The position numbers and the translations under genes are program-made. Below are positions 52,401 through 61,137 of a stretch of DNA of 61,756 nucleotides, in pieces. Below the pieces are notes generated by a model. It was given only the letters and a program-made list of their open reading frames with translations, made no database searches and was not told where the DNA came from. This DNA comes from UBA2402 sp037139735 (GTDB lineage Bacteria; Planctomycetota; Phycisphaerae; Phycisphaerales; UBA1924): contig JBAXFU010000007.1 in the NCBI GenBank assembly GCA_037139735.1, forward strand, positions 1 to 61,756. Direction: 5' to 3'. How positions within the stretch are numbered: position 1 is the first letter of the stretch; every line of letters starts with the position of its first letter.

Positions 52401-55400
52401 TGGTAGGTGATGGCCTGGAAGCGGAAGACGTCGACATCGCCGGTGACTTCGATGGAGCCCGTGACCGAACCTGAGCCCAGGAAGTCGAAGAGCTTGATGT
52501 CGGTGGCGTCGGCCCACTTGCCGAAGTTGGCGTGATCATCGACGAAGGGAATGCCCGAGACGTTGATGGTGTAGGAACCTTCGCTGCCGTTGAGGCCGGC
52601 GACGAGCACCACGAACTCCTGGCCCGCCTGAGCGGCGGTGGTGACGGTCTGGACGAGACCGCCCGACGACGGGAGACCGTCGGCGACGAAGTCGATGGTG
52701 CCCGTGCCCGGGTTGATGGTGAAGAGGCGGAGCACCGAGTTGAAGGCCGCGTCGGTGGTGGTCAGCCGGACCGTCATGTTGCCGAACCCGGGCGAGATGA
52801 ATCGCATGAGGTCGGTGTCGGCGGGCTTGACGGGCGTGTTGTTGATGACGCCGGTGATCGAACCGGTGCCGGCGTTGGAGATCGGGATCACGGTCGCCTG
52901 CGCGGCCGCGCCGTCGACGTGGTCGTCGGTGACCGAGACGCCGTTCTCGATGTCCTGATCCTGCTGCGCCATCGCGTTGACGATGACGACGTAGGAACCG
53001 GTCGCGGTCGTCAAGTTGGTCTCGCGGGGCAGGCTGGCGACGCGGGCGGCGGCGGCGGCCGGCGAGCCGTCCTTGTACCGCTGCCCGCTCTCGACCTGGA
53101 TGAAGTACTGCTTGCCGGACTCGACGTTGATCACCACGCGAGGATCGGTGCGGCGATAGGTGGCGGTGGTGCCGCCGGTGCCGAAGGCGAGGAACTCGCC
53201 CACGATGCCGGGCGAGTCGTTGTTGTACGCGAGTTGCTGGAAGTCGTTGTCGAAGATCCGCAACGCGCCGTCGAGCGGGCTCGAGTAGGTGGTGGCGTCG
53301 CCTCGGAAGGTGTTGCCGATCTGCTCGCCATAGGTGTCGGGGATGCCCAGCGTGGCCAGGCGGATCTCGGCGGTGCCGGTGAACTCGGCGCGGAAGTAGT
53401 AGAGGTCGGTGTCGGTGAGCGTCGAGATGATGCCGTCGTCGAAGCCCATGTTGTACGCCGCGCCCAGCGACGGGGTGACCTTCTGCATGCGCATCGAGTT
53501 ACCGTGCAGGGGCGGGGTGTTGGCGTTGACGATGCTCGTGGCGTCGCCGGTGGCCAGCGTGGTGGGGATCTTGATGGCGGTCGCGAACGAGCCTTCGCCG
53601 GGTTCGGGCACCCACGTGGCGTTCATCTCGTCGGGCACGCCGTCGCCCGCGGTGGCCGGGGCGATGGGCACGTCCAGGGCGAGCGCGTCGGCGGTCACTT
53701 GGAGCGTGTAGCGGCCCAGGCCGAAGGCCGGCGTGCCGTTCGCGCCGCCGGGACCGGCGGAGACCTCAATGTAGTAGGTCTGGCCGCCCCAGAGCTTGAT
53801 GCCCTCGAGCGTGCGATCCGCCTGCGGGGCGGCGAGCGACTGATCCACCATGCCCGCGGGGTCGGGGAACGGGGGACTGATGGTGTTGCTGCCGGGTCGC
53901 GAGAAGTCGTAGACGAGGTTGAGGTTCGAGTCGTAGACGCGGACCCACGTGTCGAGGAACGCGCCGCTGTCGGGCTGGAGCGTGATGCTCAGGCGGGTGG
54001 CGCGGCGGTCGTGGTGATCCCAGGTGAACGGATCGCCGTCATCGAACGTGGCGAGCGCGAAGACAGAGCCGGGGACGGTCGCGGGGTTGGTCGCGTCGAC
54101 GTCGGTGGAGACGCCGCCGGCCAAGGCGCTGAAGTTGAAGAAGTCCTGCGCCAGGCCGCGGAAGGCCGAGAACTGGGCCACGCCGCGGGCCGTGATGGGC
54201 TGGCCCGCGGGGTTGAGCTGCACCTGCGTGAAGTCGCCGCCGAGGTAGAGCGGATCCTGCGGGTTGCCGGTGCGGAGGTTGGACGCGATGCTCGGTTCCT
54301 CGACATCGCCGCCGACGATCGTGGAGAGCGTGCGGATGATGCCCTGACGGCCGCCGGTGTTGAGCGCGCCCAGGCCGAAGGGGTTGAAGGCGAAGCCCGG
54401 GGCGTCGGAGGTGGGGTCGGGGTTGCCGTAGGCGTAGATGTTGCCGACGGCGCCGCCCTCGGCGGTGTCGAAGTTGCCGCCGATCACGAGGATCGGCGCG
54501 ATGGCGCCGTTGTTGATGTCCGGCGGGTCCCACATGCGCAGCGCGTGGATCTCGCCGAGGTTGGTGCCGCCCGCGGTGCCCACGCCGCCCGCGACCATCT
54601 TCTCCCACTTGAGGAAGGGGTTGTAGGGTTCGAGCTGGGGGTCGGAGGTGGCGGGGTTGGTGTTGGGGCGACCGAACTTGACGATGTTGCCGACGTTGGT
54701 CTGCGTGCCGGCGTTGGTGAAGCGGCCGGCGATGACGAGCACTTCCTGGGCCTCGTCGGGGCCCGCGTCGCCGTCGGGGTCGTTGTCCATCATGACCGTC
54801 AGCGCGTTGACGACGCCGTTGACGGTCGCGGGCTGAGCGGGGCGGGTGGGGGAGCGATACTCGAGGGGCGTGAGGTTCGCGCGGCCGTCCCATGTCGTGA
54901 TGCCGCCCGTGAACGAGCCACCGATGATCAGACTGATCGGCGGGTCGTAGGGATCGGCCACGAGCGTGAGGGGCGGCGGGCCCGCCGAGGCGGCGCGGAG
55001 GTCGCCGGGGTCGGCGGGATCGAAGGTGGTCAAGGCGCGGACGCTGGCGTTGGCGCCCAACAGGCCGGCGCCGCGGTTGGTCCATGCGCCGGCGGCGGCG
55101 TCGAAGGAGGCCAGGAGGTTGGCGGCCGTGCCGGGGGCGTAGGCCGTTCCGTCGAAGGTGCCGCCGATGTTCGTGAAGTCGCCGCCCACGCAGAGGACCT
55201 GATCGCTGGGATCGGGCAACTGGGGTGCGGCCCCGCCGCCGTCGGGATCGAAGGCGACGGGATCAAAGGCGGCAAAGGCGCGGACGGGCGCGTTGGCACT
55301 GCCGATGGGATCGACAAAGCCCCACTCGCCGGTCTGCGGATCCTGGGCCCATCCGATGAGGTTGCGGAAGAAGAGCGGGCCGAAGGGCCCGGGCAGGATG

Positions 55401-57367
55401 AGGTCGAAGTCGCCGCCGATCATCAGGATGCGGTCGGAGAGTCCGTTGGCGGGGTTGAACGTGGGATCGGGGTCCCAGTCGAAGAGGGCGTAGATCTCGG
55501 GGCCCGCCGTGGCGGCGGTGGCGGCGTTGTTGTTGAAGCCGTAGGTGACGCCCGCGGCGGCGTCGTCGTACTGCGGCCCGACGTACCAGTAGTCCCGCGC
55601 GTCCCACGACACGAGGTTCCGCGACGTGACGGGATAGGCGGTGTTGGGGTCGGCGAGGGCGAAGCGGCCGCCGACGAAGAGGGAGGTGCCCGCGTCGTTG
55701 TTGTCGCCCGGATGCTCGTTGAGCATGTCGACCTGCGGGATGAACTGGAAGAGGTCGGTGTCGCCCGAGCGGTGGATGCGGCCGGTGCCGAAGGCGTCGG
55801 CCACGTAGCCGCGGTCGCGGAGCGGATTCTGATTCGCGTCGAGCGTGAGGCGGGCCTGGTTCCAGGTCAGCATCGTCGCCTTCTCGAACTCGCGGCGAAC
55901 CGCGCCCGTGACCGCGCCGCCGCCGAAGATCGGGTTGTTGACGTGGTCGTCGTTGGCCGTCTCGGGGTTGGGGTCGAAGGTGTGATTCGACTCGATGTCG
56001 ATCGTGTACTGCACCTGGCTGTTGATCTCGAAGCCGTCGACGACGATGAAGTACGTCTTGTTGGCCTCGAGCTGCACCTCGAGCTGCGAGCTGGCACCGA
56101 CGAAGTTGTCGTTGTACGCGATCAGCGTGCCCGATGCGTCATAGAGGCGCACCGCCGGATCCGAGACCGGCGCCAGGCCCGTGGGCTGGACCGTGATAAT
56201 TGTCGTGCCCGCGCCCAGCGACCGGAAGCGGTACGAGTCGGTCTGGAAGACCGGGTCGGGAACGGCGGGGACCGGCGGCGTCGTCGGACCGCCAAAGCCG
56301 GTGAACGCGCCGGCGCCCGAGAAGATGCGAGTGACCGGGTTGAGGGCCAGTTCGGTGGCGATGCCGTCGAAGACGAGGAAGAACGGACCCGTCGCGAGGT
56401 TGACGTTGGCGTTGGCGATCTCGTCGCTTCGAACGCGAACGTAGAAGACGTCGCCGGGGTTGGCCTTGAATGTCGTGAAGGCGTCGTTGATGCGGCCCGA
56501 ATCGCTGTCCTTGGCCGTGCTGACGGCCTGACCCTGCGCGTTGTAGACGTCAAGACGCGTGTCGAGGCGACGGAGCAGGTTCGCGGTCTGCGTCGACTGC
56601 GCGTTGACCGTCACGAGGCTGTTGTACAGCGTCGAGGCGGGCGCCACGTACTTGTAGACGATGTCCTCCTGCCGACGGCTGATCGTGCCCAGGATCGGGG
56701 TGATCGGCGGGAGCGGAGGGGCGGGCACCGGCGAACCGGCCTCGCGGCCGATGCCCGTGTCCTGCGGCGTCTCGCCGCCGACGTCGAATCCGGTCGTCCG
56801 GGCATCGACGCGAAGGGTGTAGGCGCCCTGCGCCGTCCCCTCGCTCGACACCACGACGTAGTACGTCTGGCCCGCCTGCGCGACGAAGCCCGCCCAGCCG
56901 TCCGTCGCGAGGCCGCGGCTGAGGGTGCCGTTGTTCGCGCCCTGCGACACGATGGTCGTCTGGTCCGCCGCGTACACCGTCACGCGGGTGTCGAGCGTCG
57001 AGGCGGGAGCCTCGTTGGCCGTGTCGGCCAGCACCGTCACGAAGTCGGAGGTGGGGGCCGTGAACCGATAGAAGTCGTTGTTGGTCGCGGGCACCGCCGG
57101 ATTGATCGCTCCGGCCGAGTTGCCCTGCCCCGAGCCGTTGAGCGCCACCACGATGGCGGTGCCGAACGAGCCTTCAAGCATCGAACGCTGCTCGAGGCTG
57201 TCGGCGAGTCCCAGGCCGGAACGCGAGGTCCCCAGTCCGAGGGCTCGACCCACCGAACGCAGAAGGGATGAAGGAGAGGGACGCTCCGTGCCGATGGCAT
57301 CAGGCGTGCGGGTGAGGCGGGCGGGGCTCAGGGTCTTGAGCAGAGAACGGAAGTTCCCTCGATCCAT
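49472..57367 (-). CDS. Giant secreted protein with PPC-like repeats and a propeller-like region, 2631 aa
   Basis: The N-terminus lacks a classical signal but carries DSLEQRSMLEG (about residues 56-66), like the LEPR-LLS export motif of large planctomycete surface proteins. PPC-type beta domains follow, each with the D-x-D-[LV]-[FY]-x-F core and a Tyr-rich x-Y-Y-[VIL]-x-V end (about residues 70-550 and again about 1150-2170). Between them (about 555-1060) are repeats of the GGxF / YLGGDFT type, with Trp- and Asp-rich loops resembling a beta-propeller. The last 450 residues contain three or four repeats of a beta domain starting YQLYFPEGFASDQTREFI. No enzyme motif is seen. The ATG at 57367 gives MDRGNFRSLLKTLSP; the frame continues upstream but is not protein-like. 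A structural adhesin or S-layer-associated role is inferred. Confidence 0.9.
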   Translation of the reverse strand: MDRGNFRSLLKTLSPARLTRTPDAIGTERPSPSSLLRSVGRALGLGTSRSGLGLADSLEQRSMLEGSFGTAIVVALNGSGQGNSAGAINPAVPATNNDFYRFTAPTSDFVTVLADTANEAPASTLDTRVTVYAADQTTIVSQGANNGTLSRGLATDGWAGFVAQAGQTYYVVVSSEGTAQGAYTLRVDARTTGFDVGGETPQDTGIGREAGSPVPAPPLPPITPILGTISRRQEDIVYKYVAPASTLYNSLVTVNAQSTQTANLLRRLDTRLDVYNAQGQAVSTAKDSDSGRINDAFTTFKANPGDVFYVRVRSDEIANANVNLATGPFFLVFDGIATELALNPVTRIFSGAGAFTGFGGPTTPPVPAVPDPVFQTDSYRFRSLGAGTTIITVQPTGLAPVSDPAVRLYDASGTLIAYNDNFVGASSQLEVQLEANKTYFIVVDGFEINSQVQYTIDIESNHTFDPNPETANDDHVNNPIFGGGAVTGAVRREFEKATMLTWNQARLTLDANQNPLRDRGYVADAFGTGRIHRSGDTDLFQFIPQVDMLNEHPGDNNDAGTSLFVGGRFALADPNTAYPVTSRNLVSWDARDYWYVGPQYDDAAAGVTYGFNNNAATAATAGPEIYALFDWDPDPTFNPANGLSDRILMIGGDFDLILPGPFGPLFFRNLIGWAQDPQTGEWGFVDPIGSANAPVRAFAAFDPVAFDPDGGGAAPQLPDPSDQVLCVGGDFTNIGGTFDGTAYAPGTAANLLASFDAAAGAWTNRGAGLLGANASVRALTTFDPADPGDLRAASAGPPPLTLVADPYDPPISLIIGGSFTGGITTWDGRANLTPLEYRSPTRPAQPATVNGVVNALTVMMDNDPDGDAGPDEAQEVLVIAGRFTNAGTQTNVGNIVKFGRPNTNPATSDPQLEPYNPFLKWEKMVAGGVGTAGGTNLGEIHALRMWDPPDINNGAIAPILVIGGNFDTAEGGAVGNIYAYGNPDPTSDAPGFAFNPFGLGALNTGGRQGIIRTLSTIVGGDVEEPSIASNLRTGNPQDPLYLGGDFTQVQLNPAGQPITARGVAQFSAFRGLAQDFFNFSALAGGVSTDVDATNPATVPGSVFALATFDDGDPFTWDHHDRRATRLSITLQPDSGAFLDTWVRVYDSNLNLVYDFSRPGSNTISPPFPDPAGMVDQSLAAPQADRTLEGIKLWGGQTYYIEVSAGPGGANGTPAFGLGRYTLQVTADALALDVPIAPATAGDGVPDEMNATWVPEPGEGSFATAIKIPTTLATGDATSIVNANTPPLHGNSMRMQKVTPSLGAAYNMGFDDGIISTLTDTDLYYFRAEFTGTAEIRLATLGIPDTYGEQIGNTFRGDATTYSSPLDGALRIFDNDFQQLAYNNDSPGIVGEFLAFGTGGTTATYRRTDPRVVINVESGKQYFIQVESGQRYKDGSPAAAAARVASLPRETNLTTATGSYVVIVNAMAQQDQDIENGVSVTDDHVDGAAAQATVIPISNAGTGSITGVINNTPVKPADTDLMRFISPGFGNMTVRLTTTDAAFNSVLRLFTINPGTGTIDFVADGLPSSGGLVQTVTTAAQAGQEFVVLVAGLNGSEGSYTINVSGIPFVDDHANFGKWADATDIKLFDFLGSGSVTGSIEVTGDVDVFRFQAITYQRISASVTALDASLTAAISIYEVSEDPVGNPVFLRIGDNANPNSTRAASVLFPVSTERTIDVAPIGAGPEDRTYPYYYVVVRGQSPNVGNGRYRVDLSFTATDDHPDGSTTLPFVAPPATVYDNAEFSFATNVAVDSDTGRGSSLGTIETLTDTDLFKFTAPANGEATILISRPAGSIFRPMLTIVNANAAIILDQGGLPAQAFGEDNAFFFQATVTINVTRGQTYYLIVQGFEDPGVPNVETSTLGNFTVSVNSSPIDDYPNIGEFTLSNTQGVVAVSPVSGLGQLGGSAAGDPSNPRISPSSDTDLFNFTARNGGNYSITVNPFNSGVGRLAPKITLFSAAGVQLQQVLATAALQSVTINIAGVAANTKFYVLVGANVPIPTATPTGEYNLRIVGPPADVGTDPGEIDFTNPTILPLNPRNGESCYNDRIDVAGDRDLFKFRTLAAGKVYLQLLTPKGSLLGGSISIQNAANETIASRVAFDSDGYAGVAASVSFNAAATTDYWVIVDGLGDSVGTYQLCLKAAPSRYQLYFPEGFASDQTREFISIVNPNGVAANYTVYLRYELSDVQTQISNSTVAAGARGGVTIVDGTNYLSAGVRKNEPYSVVIESDQPLGATLAHYDFGSSIGDSFTERLSSQWNFARVERDNGNVLDFVVFYNPSNFPIDVTLTAYQNDLPAASLTKTFSGLRRGGFSLNDIPNFPGGIFSVVLTAKATNPANQAAFEGVAASLSHYEIGADAAWGLLGDPDNGSTAGAITNFSKGTFSRSEAIFFNPNDVPVTVSLTGSYLRSTLPAFSRTFDVKAKGQVVLTDADFGLINEQPVGLRYTSSLPITVSGANYQQGDADSSTGATTAGTRFLFGDAFMDPILAGSKFFEYLYLYNPTASGSSVAIKLNFTDGTSSTFNVAVDARGFAEVRLHQRPELTGRSGPTWFAIDASSITPFVMTMTHYDLLLGGGWATTGVPLGFVNPVSRIP

Positions 57368-57882
57368 GTCGTGCTCCAGGCAACAGGTGCATGACCACCG
57401 GGCTTTCCCCGTTGTCGACGTACGTGCGACGGGGGAAGGGTGGTCCTCCGAACCGAACTGGGCGAAGGTCGGCTGACCTTCGCCGTCAGGAAAGATACGC
57501 CCACCGCCGACCGGATTCCCCACGAGCCCCGGACAGCCGTCCGGGAACCGTGAGGATCATTCCGGCGCGGCCCCGCGTCGCGGCAGGCGAACCCGATTGA
57601 GCATACCGAACAGAACGAGGTCGTGTCCAGCCTTCCGGCGGCGATTGCGATGGGCCGGCGGTCCACCGTCGCCGCCATCTGGTCGGACGCGACCCGGTTC
57701 GAGAGGGCGTTCGCCCACGAATGCCGCGGGTTCCGAGGATTTGACGCGATGCGCCCAACTTGGCGCGGGCGGGCGGAGCGGCCGAGGTCGGCGCGCCAAA
57801 ATCTACCTGTCCCAAAGACGGGCGCTGGGAGGGTGTGGGGGGCGGTCGCGTCGGTTCGAGATCTGTGAGGTGGCGAGCCGCG
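57368..57882. other. Intergenic region upstream of the giant gene
   Basis: 515 bp between two minus-strand genes. It must contain the giant gene's promoter, but I could not pick a convincing -35/-10 pair. Short ORFs on both strands are Arg/Gly/Pro-rich shadows. Nothing else is seen. Confidence 0.5.
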
Positions 57883-58581
57883 TCAGGTCGACTTCATGTG
57901 CCTGACGGCGTGGTGCGCGAGGATCTCGCTCGCGTGGTAGAGGGGCAGCGGCGAGGGGCCCGCCGACTCGAAGAGCAGCGGCGTCTCGCTGCTGGCCAGC
58001 ACCACCGCGTCGCACCCCTTCTCGTCGCGAAGCCGCTTGATGACCTCCATCGCGAAGGCCTGGGATGTCGGCGCGATCACGCCCTTGAGGAGTTCCTGGA
58101 AGATGATGCGATCCATCTCGCGACGGTCGCCTTCGTCGGGCGTCATCACCTGCACGCCCCGGATGCCCAGGGGGATCTGGAACGTCGAGGAGTTCATCAC
58201 CAGCTCGGTGCCGATGATGCCCACCGACTTGCGTCCGTCGGCGATGATCTCGTCGGCGACGCAGTCGGTCATCGAGACCCACGGGATCGGGCAGCCCGCC
58301 GACGCCACCTGCAGCACCTGTTGCACGGCCGCGTCGGGCGTGATGCAGAACTTGGCCCCGCACCTGGCGAGCAGCTCGTTGCTCCGCTTGAGGAGCATCG
58401 CCACCTTCAGCCAATCGTTGCGGGCGATGGCCTCGAGATACTCGCTCAGCGGCTCGTGGTGCACCGAGAACCTCGCGTCGGGCGGGAGCGAGGCTTCCTG
58501 CGCGAAGCGGCGGCTGAGCGTCTGCAGGAAGAGCGCCGAGCCCGTGGGGCTGACCGCCGCGATGCCGATGTGGGTGTGCAC
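57883..58581 (-). CDS. Aspartate/glutamate racemase-family protein with altered catalytic residue
   Basis: 232 aa. The GTG at 58581 is preceded by GAAGGAGG, which decides the start. The fold is recognisable from IGIAAVSPTGSALFLQTLS, VGIIGTELVMNS and the C-terminal half. Where the family has PCNTAH the protein has FCITPD, keeping Cys but losing the His. Where it has GCTELP the protein has ASSETP, replacing the second catalytic Cys with Ser. It may therefore act by a one-base mechanism, on another substrate, or not at all as a racemase. It diverges from the HscB-like gene. Confidence 0.85.
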   Translation of the reverse strand: MHTHIGIAAVSPTGSALFLQTLSRRFAQEASLPPDARFSVHHEPLSEYLEAIARNDWLKVAMLLKRSNELLARCGAKFCITPDAAVQQVLQVASAGCPIPWVSMTDCVADEIIADGRKSVGIIGTELVMNSSTFQIPLGIRGVQVMTPDEGDRREMDRIIFQELLKGVIAPTSQAFAMEVIKRLRDEKGCDAVVLASSETPLLFESAGPSPLPLYHASEILAHHAVRHMKST

Positions 58582-58675
58582 GGGACTGCCTCCTTCGCGT
58601 GGGACCAATCACGAGATTCTTCGCGTGCCGCACGATCCGGGTCGCCGCTCGCACGCCCTTGGTACAGTTCGACCG

Positions 58676-59218
58676 ATGTCCCCCCCGAGCGAGAGCAGGA
58701 ACGACCCGTTTTCCGTCCTGGGCCTGCGGCCGCGGTTCGACCTCGACCCGGCCGAGGTCGAGCGAGCCTTTCTCCAGCGGGTCGCGGCGACGCACCCCGA
58801 TCACGCGGCGGACGACCCCTTGGGCCCCGATCAGGGTGACGCCGAGGTCGCCGTCGCCCGCCTGTCGAACGCTCGCGAGACCTTGCTGGACGCCGAGCGG
58901 CGGGCCGTCGCCCTGCTCGCCCTGCTGGGGGGGGAGGACGCCTCCGCGGATCGCTCCCTCCCCATCGGCTTTCTTCAGGAGATCCTCGAGGTTCGCGAGG
59001 CGATGGAGGCGGACCTTGCTTCCGAAGGCGACGAGGCGAGGCCACGGTGGAGGGCCTGGGCCGTTGCGAGACGCGACGGTCACGTCGCCACGCTGCAGGG
59101 GTGGTTTCGGTCGCCCTCGCCGCCGCTGGCCGACATCCGCCGCGAACTCAACGCCTGGCGATACGTCGAGCGGATGATGGAGCAACTCGACGCGGGGCGA
59201 GGCCGCGGGCCGGCCTGA
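58676..59218 (+). CDS. HscB-like J-domain co-chaperone
   Basis: 180 aa. The N-terminal J domain has NDPFSVLGLRPRFDLDPAEVERAFLQRVAATHPD with the HPD motif near residue 39 that stimulates an Hsp70 ATPase. The C-terminal half (LDAERRAVALLALLGGED... LPIGFLQEILEVREAMEADL... WRYVERMMEQLD) matches the HscB C-terminal oligomerisation domain, which binds the IscU scaffold. HscB-like proteins deliver Fe-S scaffolds to HscA. No isc genes are in the window. It lies 39 bp before purQ. Confidence 0.85.
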   Translation: MSPPSESRNDPFSVLGLRPRFDLDPAEVERAFLQRVAATHPDHAADDPLGPDQGDAEVAVARLSNARETLLDAERRAVALLALLGGEDASADRSLPIGFLQEILEVREAMEADLASEGDEARPRWRAWAVARRDGHVATLQGWFRSPSPPLADIRRELNAWRYVERMMEQLDAGRGRGPA

Positions 59219-59257
59219 ACGCGGTGTGGACCCGAGGGCGGCACCTACACTCGGAGC

Positions 59258-60076
59258 ATGCCCAAGGCTCTCGTGATCCGCGCTCCTGGCACCAACTGCG
59301 ACATGGAGATGTGCCGCGCCTTCGAACTCGCCGGCGCCAGCGTCGAGCTCGTTCACCTCGAGGCGCTCTGCGCGAGGCCTTCGGCCATCGCCGCGTCGGA
59401 CCTCATCGGCTTTCCGGGGGGCTTCAGCTACGGCGACGACATCGCCTCGGGCCGGGTCTTTGCCATGAAGATCCGCGAGCGGCTCTACCCGCACCTGCGC
59501 GATGCCGCCATCCGCGGCTGCCCGATGATCGGCGCCTGCAATGGATTCCAGGTGCTGGTGCAGACCGGACTCCTGCCCGGGCCGGCCGCCGGCGAGCCGT
59601 GGCCCGAGCAGCCGCCCGCTCAGCGGGTCGCGCTGACCGACAACCGCGACGCCCGTTTCCATGACCGCTGGGTGGGCATGGCGTACGAGGCCTCCTCGGC
59701 CTGCATCTGGACCAAGTCGCTCGACGACGGGCTCGACGAGTCGATGCGACAGGTGGTGCACCAACTCCCCGTGGCGCACGGCGAGGGGCGGTTCGTCGCG
59801 GCGGATGCGGCCGTGCTGCAGGCGCTCGAGCAGGGCGGCCAGGTGGCGGCACGCTACACCGACAACTACAACGGCTCGCAGGGCGCCATCGCGGGCATCT
59901 GCGATGCCTCGGGCCGCATCTTCGGGCTCATGCCCCATCCCGAACGCTACCTCGACTGGAATCGCCACCCGGCGTGGACGCGGCTTCCCGAAGCGGCCCG
60001 CAAGGGCGAGACCCCGGGCCTTCGCATGTTCCGCAACGCGGTGGAGGCGGCCAGTCACACTCCCTGCTTTCCCTGA
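59258..60076 (+). CDS. purQ: Phosphoribosylformylglycinamidine synthase, glutaminase subunit
   Basis: Releases ammonia from glutamine for the purine-pathway enzyme FGAM synthase. 272 aa. The class I glutamine amidotransferase triad is visible: Cys in GACNGFQ (about residue 94), and His and Glu in MPHPERYLDW. HGEGRF and GFPGGFSYGDDIASGRVFA are diagnostic. It is slightly longer than B. subtilis-type PurQ (about 227 aa), closer to archaeal/planctomycete forms. No purS or purL is adjacent; they would be elsewhere. It is the last clearly bacterial gene before the anomalous tail. Confidence 0.95.
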   Translation: MPKALVIRAPGTNCDMEMCRAFELAGASVELVHLEALCARPSAIAASDLIGFPGGFSYGDDIASGRVFAMKIRERLYPHLRDAAIRGCPMIGACNGFQVLVQTGLLPGPAAGEPWPEQPPAQRVALTDNRDARFHDRWVGMAYEASSACIWTKSLDDGLDESMRQVVHQLPVAHGEGRFVAADAAVLQALEQGGQVAARYTDNYNGSQGAIAGICDASGRIFGLMPHPERYLDWNRHPAWTRLPEAARKGETPGLRMFRNAVEAASHTPCFP

Positions 60077-60516
60077 GCCGGTTGGTTTACACGCCGCCGC
60101 AAATTCACCAGGCAACAGCGGCCGCGCTTTCGGTCTGTTAAGGCGCTGGGGAGACGCACGGCGCATGCGCACGCCAGCGGGTGGCCAGGCGGCGGCAAAA
60201 GGCGCAGCGAGCCCGCACGCGCCGCCCCCGTCAGCGAGGCTTGGGGCGCCAGGCCCAGCGGGGGGCGGCGCACTCGGGGGAGCACGTTGGGATGTGCGGG
60301 CACAGCGGCACGTACTGGATTGTGCGGAGCGTTTTGAGGGAGGCCGGTGGGGGCCGCCACGCATCAGGAGCGTGCCAGCAGCCGGCCCTTGGAGCGGCAA
60401 GCGCGCCGCCGCGGCAGCCCCCTCGCGCGGCGTGGAGGCAGGCTGGCAGAAGGCCCCTTGGAGCCACAACCGAGCCCCGGCAACGGGCGTGTGCCGGCGC
60501 GGGCTGCCGCACGCAC

Positions 60517-60603
60517 CTGCAGGCTGGTGAACGCGGCGTCGCGCAGGCTCTTTCGGATGTGGTACTCGTGGGCGTCGTCGGGGATCGAATCCTTCGCGTG
60601 GAC
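60517..60603 (-). other. Exon-like segment with splice-site-like boundaries
   Basis: On the minus strand 87 bp (29 codons, no stop) are flanked by ...CAACAG before and GTGCGTG after, matching eukaryotic acceptor and donor consensus. The translation, beginning VHAKDSIPDDAHEYHIRKSL, has ordinary protein composition, unlike other ORFs nearby. CTAAG about 45 bases upstream of the acceptor could serve as a branch site. Confidence 0.4.
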
Positions 60604-60765
60604 CTGTTGTGGGTTGCGATTTGCTTGGCCTTCAGGGTTTGGGGTTCAACCCTTAGCCCCGGAGGGGTGCGGGTGGGGCCGGCGCAGCACTGGTGCAGCA
60701 CTGCCGTGGCGTCTGCACCACCGACCCGAGGCAGCTAGGCGGCGGCGGCGGCGGGTTGCGATGCA

Positions 60766-60778
60766 CCCCCCCCCCCCC
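60766..60778. repeat. Poly-C run of 13
   Basis: A 13-base homopolymer, the longest I noticed in the window. None comparable was seen in the bacterial 60 kb. Confidence 0.9.
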
Positions 60779-61137
60779 GCGCGGCAGGCGCCGCCAGCAA
60801 GGCTGCGGCCTGCAGGAGATGCATCCCCTGCCGCGCTCACCGCGCTGGCCCAAACGGTCGGGCCGCTGGGGTCTGCCAGCGGCGCGGCGGGCGGCGCTGC
60901 TGCGCGCTGCTCGGCTGGGCTTGCAGCCTTGGGGGCGCTGCCCGTGGTGGCCATCGTGCGCGCTGCTTGGAAAGACTTTGTTGAACTTTGGTTGTGAACG
61001 AGATTGGAGGGGACCTGGCCAACAAGCCGCGGTTTCGCGGCGGCATGTGGCGGTGCCCGCCGGCGCTGCTGCCTCGGACGGTGTGAAACCTCACTGATTA
61101 CCAGATGAACTAGATCATCAATGCCAAAATCACCCAC

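Noticed and set aside
52532..57271. A 1579-codon plus-strand ORF antisense to the giant gene (and another at 49247-52474)
   Set aside because: Both are compositional shadows: Val/Gly/Asp/Arg-rich with no motifs, whereas the minus strand shows clear PPC-like repeats and a terminator.
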